From contig BROE01000004.1 of the NCBI GenBank assembly GCA_036571765.1, positions 4,990,453 to 5,054,452 of the forward strand: a stretch of 64,000 nucleotides of DNA. Direction: 5' to 3'. This document shows, in pieces, positions 22,317 to 34,065 of this stretch. This stretch comes from Plecoglossus altivelis. Taxonomy: Eukaryota; Chordata; Actinopteri; Osmeriformes; Plecoglossidae. A program made the position numbers and the translations under genes. The notes below the pieces were generated by a model. That model made no database searches. It saw only the letters and a program-made list of their open reading frames with translations, and was not told where the DNA came from. Numbering within the stretch: position 1 is the stretch's first letter; the number at the start of each line of letters is the position of its first letter.

Positions 22317-24607
22317 GCTCTCTTTCTCTCTCCCACTCTCTTCCTCTCTGTCTGTCTGTCTGTCTGTCTCTCTGTCTTTCTCTCTCTCTCTGTCTCTATC
22401 TCTCTCTCTCTCTCTCAGACCAGAGTTTAGCCCTCTCTGTCTGTGTTGGAGGATTATCCAATTTTAGAATACTCCATTAAATGGAATATCTATTTCAGAT
22501 GATGAATGAGATCACCAATTAAAGAAACGGTGTCCGCTCTCACATCAGCTTTTTGTTCAGGGATGGTTTAAAGTTGAATCTTGGGACTGTAGATTCTCAT
22601 TTTCAGTCGCAACCATTGCCCCTCTCTAAGGGCCTGCGCTTCCATAGCAACGTAGCAACAGTCAGAACCATCAATCCACTGAATAATGTATTTTCTGTTG
22701 AGGGCTGTTAAGAGGAAGATACAGCAGGCAAATTGAGAAGGGAACATGCAAAACACATAACTGTGTACACAGACAAAAATATCAATCTAACGTCCATGAC
22801 GCTTGCTGAGGACTATGAAGTTCTGAGGATACAAGCAGCTTCACTCAGACTGTATTGTATGTCCCTCTCTCCTCACGTACACAAGTACCACCCAGAGACG
22901 GTACTATTGATTCTATGACTACAGCTCTCATACGTTTGAGTTACAAGTGGAAGACAGAAAAAATATCTCTCTGTGGACCACTGCATTATACTGTAGAGTT
23001 GTCTCGCGCATTAAAACACTAAGGAAATGATTGTCTTGAGCGAAAGAAAGAAAAAACTCCCAGAGAAAGTGGAATGTAGTGCACGCTTTAGCCTAAGAAC
23101 CCTTGAAACCCTCGAGTCTCAACGGAAGTGTCCTTGAAAATCTGAACTGGTTGTGATGCTTGGTGTAGAGAACAAGATGTTAGTTTTCCCAAAAAGCTTT
23201 TTTTGTTACACAGGTGACTACGTCATAAGGCACCTTCTGTGTTCTCAATGAAAACAGAGCAGAAAATATTAGAGCACTGTACATTGTACACTTCAGGCAA
23301 TGTGGCCACAAACACAACAATTTGAACAGGATAATGCAGCATACACACTGTCTGATAAGTTCTCTGTGTATTCTCTTCTCCCTAGATATTACTCTGTCCT
23401 GTACCCTCTAGAAAGGAAGATCTCGGATACCAAATCTCGAGAACTGGTCATTTACGTGTGGATCCATGCTGCCGTGGTGAGTGTGCCCGTGTTCGCTGTG
23501 ACCAACGTAACGGACATTTACGCCACTTCCTCGTGTTCGGACAGCCGCCCTCGCTCCATGGGCCACCTGGTCTACGTGGTGGTGTACAACGTCACCACGG
23601 TGATCCTTCCTCTGGCCGTGGTCTTCCTGTTTATGGTCATGATCCGTCGAGCCCTCAGCACCAGCCAGAAGAAGAAAGTCATCATTGCTGCTTTGAGGAC
23701 ACCCCAGAACAGCATCTCCATCCCGTACGTGTCCCAGCGCGAGGCTGAGCTCCACGCCACCCTGCTGGCTGTGGTTCTGGCTTTCTCAGCCTGCAGCGCC
23801 CCCTACGGTGTCCTGGTGGTCTACCGCAGTATCCTGGGGGAGAGTGAGGAGCTGTCTCCCTCCCTGTACCTCACAGCCATCTGGCTGCCCAAGCTGTCCC
23901 TGCTCACCAACCCTCTGCTGTTTTTGACGGTGAACCGTTCTGCTCGGCGATGTCTGCTGGACCTGGTGGCCCGGCTGCACAGACGCTACAGCCGTCGCAA
24001 CGTGGTCAGCACTGCGGGGCTGGGGGGCGAAGGCGGAGCAGGGGGGCCCGTGGGGCTGGAGGCCTCGGCCCGCTCGGGTAGTCAGCTTCTGGAGATGTTC
24101 AACATTGGGCAGCAGCAAATCTTCAGACCCACCGAGGAAGAAGAGGAGGAGGTGGAGAATGAGATCCCGACAACAGGGCAGGGGGCTCACTTGAATGAGG
24201 ACCACCAGGAAAGGCCAAGACTTGTAGGGCAGGGGGAGACCATGGCCCCCCACCTGGATACTCTGCCACAGGCTGGAGCTGGGGAGGGAACAGGTGTGGC
24301 CAAGGAGTTTCCTCCACCCGCCCCAGCTCTGCGGGCATCCCCCGTCCACACTTGCGCTTACACCTCCTCGGCCCAGGTGGCACCGGCCACGCCCACCGAG
24401 TCTGAGGACGTCACACAGTTTGGGTTTGGCCCCTTTGAGCTGCCGCCCCAGTGGCTGCCTGAGACCAGGAACAGTAAGAAGAGACTACTGCCCCCCTTAG
24501 GGAACACTCCGGAAGAGCTGATTCAGACCAAGCAGCCCCGCCCACGGCCCGAGCGCCGCATCAGCAGAAACAACAAGGTCAGCACGTTCCCCAGTGTTGA
24601 CCCCTGA
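19936..24607 (+). CDS. gpr176: G-protein coupled receptor 176
   Basis: Coding exons 19,936-20,164, 21,471-21,723 and 23,386-24,607 join in frame (phase 1, then phase 2) to 567 aa, against about 515 aa in human. It is a class A orphan receptor of the plasma membrane; mammalian GPR176 is described as a Gz-coupled receptor of the circadian clock neurons. Seen: an extracellular N-terminus with NFT and NAS glycosylation sites; TM1 from about residue 64; FKSVTRCFIKNLACSGIC in TM2; DRYYSVLYPLERK with the DRY motif at 160-162; QKKKVIIAALRTPQNSISIP in loop 3; an NPLLF variant of NPxxY in TM7. The cytosolic tail ends with the block FGFGPFELPPQWL, RNSKKRLLPPLGNTPEELIQ and RISRNNKVS, shared almost exactly with human. 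The tail also has an acidic EEEEEEVENE run and Gly-, Pro- and Ala-rich insertions that account for the extra length. Start ATG chosen at MDVGSW, matching the short human N-terminus. Confidence 0.96.
20165..21470 (+). other. gpr176 intron 1
   Basis: GT-AG intron. It contains a 19-bp direct duplication (ACCATGGTCTCGTTGCCGT twice, 20,527-20,565) and a CT-rich tandem block with ACACTCTCTCCTCC units at 21,303-21,440 that runs into the acceptor pyrimidine tract. Confidence 0.85.
21303..21445. repeat. CT-rich tandem repeat beside the exon 2 acceptor
   Basis: About four units of TCCTCCCTCAACACTCTC, period 28-30 bp, ending within 30 bp of the AG at 21,469-21,470. It may therefore act as an extended polypyrimidine tract. 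Confidence 0.85.
21471..21723 (+). CDS. gpr176: gpr176 coding exon 2: TM1 to DR of DRY
   Basis: Acceptor CCTAAG, donor GTGAAG. It encodes NSLVLWC through SFAVIALD and splits the Arg of DRY at the boundary, as expected from the match with human. It holds TM2 and TM3 and the Cys-rich loop ASPPCCWW. Confidence 0.95.
21724..23385 (+). other. gpr176 intron 2
   Basis: GT-AG intron with a 200-bp CT microsatellite at 22,205-22,420. Otherwise nothing recognisable. Confidence 0.85.
22205..22420. repeat. (CT)n microsatellite in gpr176 intron 2
   Basis: Pyrimidine-only on the plus strand apart from G and A in GTCT and ATCT interruptions. Confidence 0.95.
23386..24607 (+). CDS. gpr176: gpr176 coding exon 3: TM4-TM7 and cytosolic tail
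   Basis: Acceptor TCTCCCTAG; 407 codons including TGA at 24,605-24,607. It encodes YYSVLYPLERKISD through the tail. The exon is clearly more GC-rich than its flanks. Confidence 0.96.
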
Positions 24608-26180
24608 ACACCCGGCTATGACCCCTGAACCCTCAGCTATGACTTCTGACCCAGGACCCAAGTCGTGCTTGCTGGAAGTCAGGTTTGACAGAGACAGATA
24701 TACGTGGTTGGCCTTCACACAGTTTTCTAAACTTTTTTTCTATCTCTCTCTGAAACAATTGAATTGTACTGTCTGCATAATACCAGAAGGGATGCCTGTT
24801 GTTACTGACAAAGAATCTTGACTGGTCATTCTATGTGACATTGCCATATATAGTATATCATTCTAGTCCCTTATAGTATACTATATTATATGAGCATTCC
24901 AGATTTAGGGCAGGTTGAGGCCAGTGTTGGAATTTCATCACAGGAGCTGGTATCTTGATCACATGGATAACATTTCTTGTGATTTACAAATCCAATAATC
25001 TGATTGCAAGAAAGCAGAAACGTATCATTTCTTTTCTAAAACAACGGATACAATTTGTATTTGCTCACTATTATGATACTGTATACTGTGCATTATTATG
25101 TAGCTAGGCAGGTTAGTTCAAGTTTTAACTATTCATTTCTGTACGACTTCTTTGTGCTTTCACACACTTGTATAGTCTGTTAACTGGAGCTAACGTCAAC
25201 AAAGTGAGTCAGCAGTGCTTTGTTCAGAAATATGTGTAACGCCTGTGCCGATCTTATATTGATGTTGTTTTCATGTTGATTTTCCTTCTTGAGGTATAGC
25301 GACATAGCCTTTCTGCTATACTACCTTTGGGTTGGACTCCCCCTTCCCCCTCTCTCTGATTTGCACTCAAAGGTGAATTGAATCTAATGAATTGTTACAT
25401 GACAATGCAATTGTACAGTAAATATGTAGTATAACACAGACTTGTGAGTACATTATTGTGCTGTGTTCAATTTCTGACTCTCTCATAGGTTGGGGCTGTA
25501 CGTGGAACGGTTGAAAAGGGTTTGGTTTGATCCTATGCCAGGATCGCCCCCTACTGAGTTAACCCAAGGGAACCGTCAAATCAATACCCTGCTTCGTTTA
25601 ACATGCGTGCTATAACAGAAGTATCACATCATGAAAAGGGATATAAGAGCCCCATTTAACGTCTTTTGATATCTCAGCATGTTCTCGCCAGCGTAGAATA
25701 TCTGTATTGTGGTCACTTTGCAAGATAAATCATTGTCTTTTTTCGGAGGCATCAACCAGGATAATGTATTGTATCATTTACAGAGATTGAGGTAAACATA
25801 ACCCGGCGCCATTTCAATATTTGTCGAACATCTTCGCCTCCATCTCCACAGAGGTGCACGATCCATACATCCTATCCATAGTGATCTCAATCCATATTGG
25901 GCACTCACCCATGGACAGGCAACATGGCTATCACAACCATGTGATAGAAGGGTTGCCGTTAGAAGGTTCATAAATGCTGAAACCGAAACTCTTTTTAAGT
26001 GAGGGTTTCTGGCGACTGATGGGAATCAACAAATACCACAAATGTGGAATCGTTGCAAACCCAAGCAAGCAACAGTGGGTCAGTCACACCACATTTATTA
26101 TACAAGAGCTTCCATCTCTTCAGGCCCTCCTGCTAAAGCAGTGGAACAAATCAATAAAAGCTTTAAGAAATCCGTTTTTA
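24608..26180. other. gpr176 3' UTR and flank
   Basis: AT-rich with no coding frame. The 3' UTR end is not fixed; the clearest AATAAA is at 26,153-26,158, about 1.5 kb past the stop and just before the large CT tract. Confidence 0.45.
26153..26158 (+). terminator. Candidate distal poly(A) signal of gpr176
   Basis: AATAAA followed by a T-rich and then CT-rich stretch. Assignment to gpr176 rests on position only. Confidence 0.25.
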
Positions 26181-26194
26181 TTTGCTTTAACCTG

Positions 26195-26231
26195 CTCTCT
26201 CTGTCTCTCTGTCTCTCTCTCTCTCTGTCTC

Positions 26232-26277
<46 letters not shown>

Positions 26278-26344
26278 TCTGTCTCCTCTCTCTCTCTGTC
26301 TCTCTGTCTCTCTGTCTCCTCTCTCTCTCTGTCTCTCTGTCTCC

Positions 26345-26387
<43 letters not shown>

Positions 26388-26624
26388 CCTCTCTGTCTCC
26401 TCTCTTGGTCCTCTGTCTCTCTGTCTCTCTCTCTCTGTCTCTTCTGTCCTCTGTCCTCCTCCTCGTGCTCTGTCTCTCTGTCTCTCTGTCTCCTCCCTGT
26501 CTCTCTCTCTCTCTCTCTCGCTCTCTCTTCTCTCTGTCTCCCTCTCTGTCGTCTCTGTCTCCTCTCTCTCTGTCTCTCTGTCTCTCTCTCTCTGTCTCTC
26601 TCTCTGTCTCTCTCTCTCTGTCTC

Positions 26625-26660
<36 letters not shown>

Positions 26661-26712
26661 GTCTCTCTCTCTCTCTCTCTTTCTCTGTCTCCTCTCTCTC
26701 TCTGTCTCTCTG

Positions 26713-26761
<49 letters not shown>

Positions 26762-26850
26762 CTCTCTCTCTCTCTCTCTCTGTCTCCTCTCTCTCTCTCT
26801 CTCTCTCTCTCCCTCTCTGTCTCCCTCTCTGTCTCTCTTTTGCTCTCTCT
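26195..26850. repeat. Large (CT)n/(CTGTCT)n tract, about 650 bp
   Basis: Nearly uninterrupted CTCTCTGT and CTCCTCTCTCTCTGTCTC units. It yields 200-300-codon frames of Ser/Leu/Cys (plus) and Arg/Glu (minus) that are not genes. It is the longest simple repeat of the window. Confidence 0.97.
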
Positions 26851-26859
26851 GTCGAGTTA

Positions 26860-29470
26860 CGTTTTCCGAGCAACATGCTTCATTAAGTCATCCAACTGCC
26901 TCACTTTTTCCAAGGATAAATCTGCTCTAAGAGCAGATAATGTTTTCCAAGGGTGGAGGAAGAATGTAATTTCTGTTTTACCACAATGGGATTATGATTT
27001 TAAATGTTGTTTTTGTGGTGTGGTGTTGCTCTAAATAACCACTGTGTTATTATGCACGCAGGGTCATAATAGTCTAGACAATAATTGATCGGCTTATAAC
27101 CCACGAGAAAGCTTCTAAATGCGTTTTCCCAGTAAGGCCTCGAATGAAACTACAACGGTGTTTTATTCCTCTTATAACATGTCTTGAGAGAGGAATTTCA
27201 CCTTTTCAATCTGGTGTGAGTGTGTGATTAAATTAAATGCTTCAGATTAGGACTGTAACTCTTATGACCTGAATTTAGACAACCCGCATCTGATTGAAAA
27301 CGGATCTAATCTGCTTTGGAGTCACAGACCAGTGCAGACTAGGTTAAGGCTGGAGCACATGACATTCTCAAAGCACAGAAAACAGAACAGAGTCTCTGAT
27401 TGTTAACAGCTTTGGATTGTTAGATTTCTTATGCAGCCATTGTCGTCAGTCCTTATCGTTGCCGTCATCATCGGCATCCTCAACTGTAACACGTCCCCGT
27501 ACAACCAAGTCATCATTAGCTTTAATTGCAATGTTTACAGAAAGGCTTTAAACAGCACTACCGGGACGGATTGATTAAATACCTCGGCCAGGTATCGGTT
27601 TTTCTGGGTGTCGCATTTGAAGTGGTCGACTAGCTACCTTTTTACGGTAAGAAGAGTAGAAAAGCATGTTTTTATTTGAGTATTTAGTCGGAAAGTAATA
27701 TAGCCCAGTTTCCATTCATTTAAACCAGTCACGTATGCCAGAGCCGTGCCGGTTCCTGATTTACTCACACACACGAAAAACTTGCACTTACGCTAATTTC
27801 ATTGTGCTATAGTGTACCATAGCAACCATATTCCTGACAACTGGAAGCAACGGATTATTTAAGTAGCGAGGTTGCTTGGCAACAGGTATCCAAGCTGCTT
27901 CAGAGCCGGTGCTATGCATAATAGTTTACTTAATTGGATGTTGTAGTTACTGACCGCGCCCCTATTGTTGGCATGGAAAATGATTCTATTGACAAAGTGA
28001 ATCGAGTGTTAAGATTATAATGGTGGCCAGATATACGGGTCACAACATACAGCATAGGCTGAAAGTCTGCATATCCTTCTGGCAGATTCCACCCCTTAGT
28101 CCAACACACCACTTTACTAAACAACACAACAGCATAGACGCAAACACTACTCTATACAAACTGCCTTTCAAGATTCTGTTATTAATGCAGTTTGTTGTTG
28201 TCCATCAAAAATATTGTTTATGCGTGTGTGAGTTACAGGTCATTGTGCTCCAGTAATGATGAGTAGAATCTCTACCACTCTTGTGTTTTTTTTGAGATGA
28301 TTGTACACTTATCTGCATTTCTTAATTCCCCTATCTCTAATCTAGTCATAGCTATCTCTCTGACGGATGCGTACTTAGGCCACTCTTCTCTGTTTCTCCC
28401 TTTATCCTTTCCCCCTTCTTTCTCTCCACACATCTACACACTTCAACAACAACAACAACAAAAAAACCCATTCAAAAGTTATATTTAGTTCCAAGCGAAA
28501 GGTTTTGTGCTTGGAGCCAAAGCCTTTTCGCTCTGCCTGTGATGTTCCAACCCCAACATGCTTGTTCCATCACTGTCCACATTTGTCACATGCATTCTGC
28601 CTCCTCTTAATGTCTTCATTTTGATCACCCCAGAAGGCCAGGTCTTTTCTCTGAGCCCCCCTACAGAGGCCACGGCCTGGGGTCTTCTCCTCCGCAGTGC
28701 CCCCCTGTAGAGTCTGCTTCAGTATCAATCTGTCCCCTCCTCTTCTCTCTCTCCCCAGAGGGCGGAGGAGGGCCTCATCAGCACCCGGGAAGCCTAAGCG
28801 AATGGTGAAGATAATGACAGTTGTCATGGATTCAAGGAAAAGGGGTTATTCTTTAAATGACATTTTATGACAGCCGTTATAGGAGTGAAACGTGCTGTTT
28901 CCTTTGTGGATTACATTTTTGGCAAGAGTTAAATGGTTGTGTTCTTGGAAAGTGAAAGAAATTCTAGATTTTGCACGATTGCACTTAAGTTTGAACGATA
29001 CACTGTTATGATTTCAATTTTCACATATTGTCAAATTATCCTATCAAAGTGGCAAGACAATTTCAAGAGCTAAACATTATGCTCACTGGTAACATGGAAA
29101 AAACGATGGTATTTCTTTTACTCAGCTCAAATCAATAGTCATTCTAGTTTTTTTTCCTGTCGACCACTCTGAAAATCCAACTTCATTTTGCATAAATGAG
29201 TATTACAGCTTCACACCCCATCTTTGAAAACACCCACATTTCGAATGGCTCTCCAAACCATCTCCCGCCTCCTCCAAACGTCTGTGGTTTGCAATCAATA
29301 TGGAGAGGTCACTCAGGCAGGGTGGAAACTGCATTTATAAATCCTGTATTTACCTAGGTGCAATCTTACAGGTCACGTCTATGTGGCACCATGACAATTA
29401 TCTCTAAAAGCACAATCACATCTGCACAAAGGCAATGAAAGCAACAGCACAGCCCAAAAGGAAAGGGGTG
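26860..29470. other. Intergenic, no gene supported
   Basis: Unique AT-rich sequence. It contains a 47-codon signal-peptide-like frame at 27,431-27,574 and a GC-richer patch at 28,610-28,800 with an acceptor-like CTCTCTCCCCAG at about 28,758. Neither is linked to a recognisable gene. Confidence 0.5.
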
Positions 29471-29476
29471 TATGTG

Positions 29477-29865
29477 TGTGTGCATGTATGAGACTACATG
29501 CGTGTATAAGAGAGTGTGTGTGTGTGTGAGACTACGTGCATGTATAAGAGAGTGTGTATGTGTGTATGAGACTACATGTGTGTATAAGAGAGTGTGTGTG
29601 TGTGCGTGTGTGAGACTACGTGCGTGTATAAGAGAGAGTGTGTGTGTGTATGAGACTACGTGCATGTATAAGAGAGAGTGTGTGTGTGTATGAGACTACG
29701 TGCATGTATAAGAGAGAGTGTGTGCGTGTATGAGACTACGTGCATGTATAAGAGAGAGTGTGTGTGCATGTATAAGAGAGAGTGTGTGTGCATGTATAAG
29801 AGAGAGAGTGTGAGTGTGTATGAGACTACGTACGTGTATAAGAGAGAGTGTGTGAGTGTGTATGA
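29477..29865. repeat. GT-based minisatellite, about 42-46-bp unit
   Basis: About nine copies of TATGAGACTACGTGCATGTA followed by TAAGAGAGAG and (TG)n. The lengths of the GT and GA parts vary between copies. Confidence 0.9.
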
Positions 29866-32540
29866 GATGAGGTGTGAGGAGAGAGGAGCAGGGTAGAGGA
29901 GAGCACACCAGAGAGACAGCCCCCAGCTTCTTTTGATGTCAACACGCATCACGCGAGCAGGCTGATGGAGAGGAGATTGAAGTGTTCTTCAGAATAATCT
30001 GCCTGCCCACAGATGCTCTTTAGCTGTCACCGTCCATCACTGTCAGAGAGGACAGGGAACCCTGCATTTCTGGAGGTTGCATCATGCACGATTGACTCGG
30101 CAATATCTATTCCTGACGATACAATATATTGTTCATCGGAAAAATGAAACAATGTATTGAAAGAATGAAGATTATGTGAAAAATCTACTTCATGAAACTT
30201 CAATACATCAAACCAAAAATATGCAACTTTTAAAAACGTATATATCTTACAACAACAACAACAACTATATAAGATATATTTGTCTATGATAAAGAATGCA
30301 GTAAGAACTCTTTAGTAACCTGGAGACGGTGCACTTTCTAAAAGATGTTCAGTGTCTTGGTGTCAGAGTTTTTTTTGTCTTGTTTTTCCTGCATCTGTGA
30401 AACGTCTGTGAAAAGATGGGACATACTGGGGAAGGAAACAAGTGAAAGATTGAGAGAAGGAGGAAGAATAATCACTTTTGCTGTTCAAAGGAACTCCAAA
30501 TGTAGCCATGGTAACCCCCCCTCTCCAACTCCATGGGTAGGGAAACCTGGATGCAGTATTGCAAGCCTGTGAGATCACAGTCATCTTCACAGTGAGTGGC
30601 ATAAGGACTGCTGCTTTATTGCTGCATTCCCAGTTTAACGATAGAGGCAGTGCTATACTTTTGTATGTAATCTGTTATAAATATAGACCAAAGATAAACA
30701 GTTTCTGTAGAACGTCTTAAAAGACATTCTAGTTTTGGTCTCCAATAAGATGACAATTGCAACCCAAAGGGCGATGATGACATGATGAAAATTGCACTGG
30801 GCTTCAACTCACTTATACCTGCTTCTGATGGAAACAGAGAGAGGTGCCTTTTCCATTTGTGTACCTCATAGTGCTTCTGCATTCACACTTTTATCTCGAT
30901 TTGTTTCAGATTTAGTTTGGTAGCATTTATAGACAAATGGACGCCAATCATGGTTTCAACAGCCCGGAACAAGCATACAAACTAACTATAGAGGGCGCTG
31001 TTGTTTCACAGAATGCAAACGCTGGAAGGGAGATAAAACTACAAGCTATATGTCACACACACACGTGTGTGTGGTCATGCATTTACTTCAGCAATAACCT
31101 GTTATTGTTCAGGCTCATAAAGCAGGCTGTGAATTCTGTCATTCTCTTATCAGCCTGGGTGGTTGAAATCCACAGGGCTGGGTGCTTTCTCAAAACAGGC
31201 TGGACAGCCAGCTAAACTATCATTCTGTGGCTTTACACATGCTATTTTTAGCCAACTATAAACGGTAAAGCTATGTAAAGAAATCGGTGCGGCAGTTAAA
31301 TATAAAGAAGGCCCTGTGCAAAGTAGAAGCTCCACACTTTGAATGAGAGTGGCAATTGATTTAATTCTTTTGATTTATGACAGCAACAATATCTTGAAAT
31401 GACAAGAAATATCAACAAGCAATGCATCAATCTGTAAAAGCGACTTTGCAAACATCTCGGACAGTTTGAAAACACCTCACTGTGTCGAGTGCCCATTCTG
31501 AGATAACCGAGTCAAATGTTGGATTTAAAACAAAAACCAGTAGAGTAGCTCCACCTTGTGATCAACCAGAGTAGTACAGTCTCTCTCCACGCTGTGTTGG
31601 AAAAGACCATTGAAGCAGGATAAGGTAATGGTGTTGATGCACGAGTGTGTGCATTCATGTCCATGTATGTGAGCGTGTGTGAGTGTGTGAATATGTGTGT
31701 ATGTGTATTCCAACAGGCAGACAATCTGCCCTTTTGGATGGAAAACCTGGCCACTTCAGATTAGGTGACCAGTCACTCTATGGACGACCATCCCACACGC
31801 AAACATACAATCATACACATACATCATACGTACATAAACACACGCAGACGCAAACACAGGTTTACTCGCACAAATGCATCCACGTACCCATGCGCACACA
31901 TAGTCACTGACACCAGCCATGTTGTGTTAGCCTATGCTGTGTACTGTGGACATCTTAACAGCCTCACAGTGTTTCAGGACATATATTGCATTAGATGAAT
32001 GATAGATTTATTAATACTGCTCTCTGGGGAGAGAGTCAGTTGGGACAATATAGTATTTTGGTCTGGAAAGTCAAGTACAAAAAACTCCACAAATGTGGAA
32101 CAAGCTTTCACCTGGACTCAAGAAGTGACTACCTGGTGCCAAGCACAGTTGTTTTTGGAAGGCGGCTCAGAAGGGAAGCATGCAGGCTCTGACATGACGT
32201 GAGCGGCCTCGCCAAGCTACCAGACCCCCCTTCTGCTCTGCTCCGTGACCCAGGGACGGTTTTACAAAGTAGCTCAATACTGCTTTTAAACAAGGAGGAA
32301 CAAAACAAGCGTCAGTACAGTCAGCTAATAACAAGAGCGTCAACCACAGTTTTGCGAGAGCTTAAATCACAGAGCCTGACAGCTGAGTGGTTACTTTGCG
32401 AGTAACACTGTTCCTTGACTGTCCACTGCGAACGGTTCCAATACTGGATCGTTCCAATTCTGTGGAACAGTCGATAGTTCCAATACTGTGGAACTATACG
32501 CTTCTCGTCTCTGAATTTCTATTGTACTTTTGACCTGCAC

Positions 32541-32590
32541 TATTTGTATGTCACTTTGGATGACAATAACTGCTAAATGAATACTATTTA
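32541..32590 (-). mobile_element. SINE core-like fragment, minus orientation
   Basis: The minus strand reads TTCATTTAGCAGTTATTGTC then ATCCAAAGTGACATACAAA. This resembles the conserved TTTAGCAGACGCTTTTATCC AAAGCGACTTACA element dispersed in teleost genomes. No intact element is seen. Confidence 0.6.
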
Positions 32591-32929
32591 AGGTAAATGT
32601 GGTTTGAGTTTCTAGTTAAAAGTGTTCTCTTTCGTGTTTTCGCTCTTTCTCTCATTTCCTTCCTCTGTCCCTCTCTCTGTCTCCCTTTCTGTTTTATTAA
32701 ACAGGCACATAGGTGAGTCACTCTTTCCTCCAGGCTGATATGTCCTGAGCCTGTCCAATCACACAGAGGCTCTCCTTGTATGATGTGCTTGTTAATTCCA
32801 GTCCCCTCCACCCTATACTGTCCCATACAAGCAGTTAATTTACAGTGTTTCACATAAAGACATATTGAGCTAGACCCCTGCCACCTCTGTCTGTGTGGCG
32901 CAGTGCTCTTGCGGTGTTGTTCCTACCAA

Positions 32930-32931
32930 GG

Positions 32932-32968
<37 letters not shown>

Positions 32969-33000
32969 TCACACACACACAGACACACACACACAAGACC
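32930..33000. repeat. (CA)n microsatellite
   Basis: CACACA array with a short CGCGCG interruption. Confidence 0.95.
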
Positions 33001-33884
33001 AGCTTTTACTGAAGCACAGCTTTACAAGCTGATAAAGCTTGCACAACGTGAGGCTTTGTGAGAGACAAAGTCCTTTAAAACAAAATGTTGCTCCCGTACA
33101 GGATTTACTGTTTATTGGGCACTGCTATACTGTGTGTACTTTGTTGCATTGTGTGAGCGTATGTGTGATGTGTGGCTGTGAGTGCGTAGGTGTGTGATCG
33201 AGACGTGCGTTTGTGAGTGTGTGTGTCTTTCTCCAGCAGAACATGGATGTTTGACACACTGCGTTTACAGATTGTCATAGCTGGTTTCAATTTGCTATTA
33301 GTGCAGCCACCTTGGAGTGACCCGTGGCTTCATTCAGCACGGAGAAATTAACAACACGTTTCTAAATATATTCCCAGCTCAACATGCTTCATTGTTTAGT
33401 ATTTGTTTGTTTGAGGTCCTCCCACTGTTTGTGCTTCAAAAATGACAACATTTCAGGGTAATCCAACGTTTCCTAACAAGTTTGCAAAGTGCTCATGGTA
33501 AGGTTTGATGAATTTACAGGATGTTTAGTCACTGGCGCAACAATCAATGCATTAGAGTTTGATATACATTTTCAGTTTAAAGGTCAAAATAAAGATGTAA
33601 AAGCACACCCACACAATGTTTTCAGAGAAAAATAAAAGTACATAATGTTTGTCAGGACAAAATAACATTTTACATAACAGGGCCCAGAATATGAAACAGC
33701 TGACTGCTGATGCAATAGTTCTTCATCTTCCACTCTTCTGCAGGACTCTTGGTGTTGGAGGACAGAGGGTCAGGGGAACACAAACACATCTTCCCATGCG
33801 AAAGTGGTGTTCCCTCGCTAAGGGGCTTAATCAGCTTGGATGGATGACTGAGCGCTGGAAAAGCTGTCCAGACTGACTAGGGTG

Positions 33885-34065
33885 CAGCACAGACAGCCAG
33901 GAGGAGTCCTGGGCCTGAGTGGGCCCAGTACAGACAGCCAGGAGGAGTCCTGGGCCTGAGTGGGCCCAGCACAGACAGCCAGGAGGAGTCCTGGGCCTGA
34001 GTGGGCCCAGCACAGACAGCCAAGAGGAGTCCTGGGCCTGAGTGGGCGCAGTGCACACAGCCAGG
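33885..34065. repeat. Minisatellite, 41-bp unit, about 4.4 copies
   Basis: Nearly perfect copies of CAGCACAGACAGCCAGGAGG then AGTCCTGGGCCTGAGTGGGCC. Variants are CAGTACAG, CAAGAGG and GGCGCAGTGCAC in the last copy. 41 is not a multiple of three, so the long minus-strand frame over it is incidental. Confidence 0.95.

Larger units (their letters stand above)
29870..33880. other. Intergenic, no gene supported
   Basis: AT-rich unique sequence with CA/GT microsatellites at 31,635-31,705, 31,790-31,900 and 32,930-33,000, a short SINE-core-like piece at 32,541-32,590, and an AGAGGGCGCTG motif near 30,989. Frames present are short and featureless. Confidence 0.5.

Noticed and set aside
26187..27034. 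Open frames of 229-330 codons on both strands
   Set aside because: They lie in the CT/GTCTCT tract and consist of Ser/Leu/Cys or Arg/Glu runs. A microsatellite without stops explains them.
28758..28810. Terminal exon after the CTCTCTCCCCAG acceptor-like site (short frame ending in TAA)
   Set aside because: Only 11 or so codons, no upstream partner exon found and no recognisable peptide.
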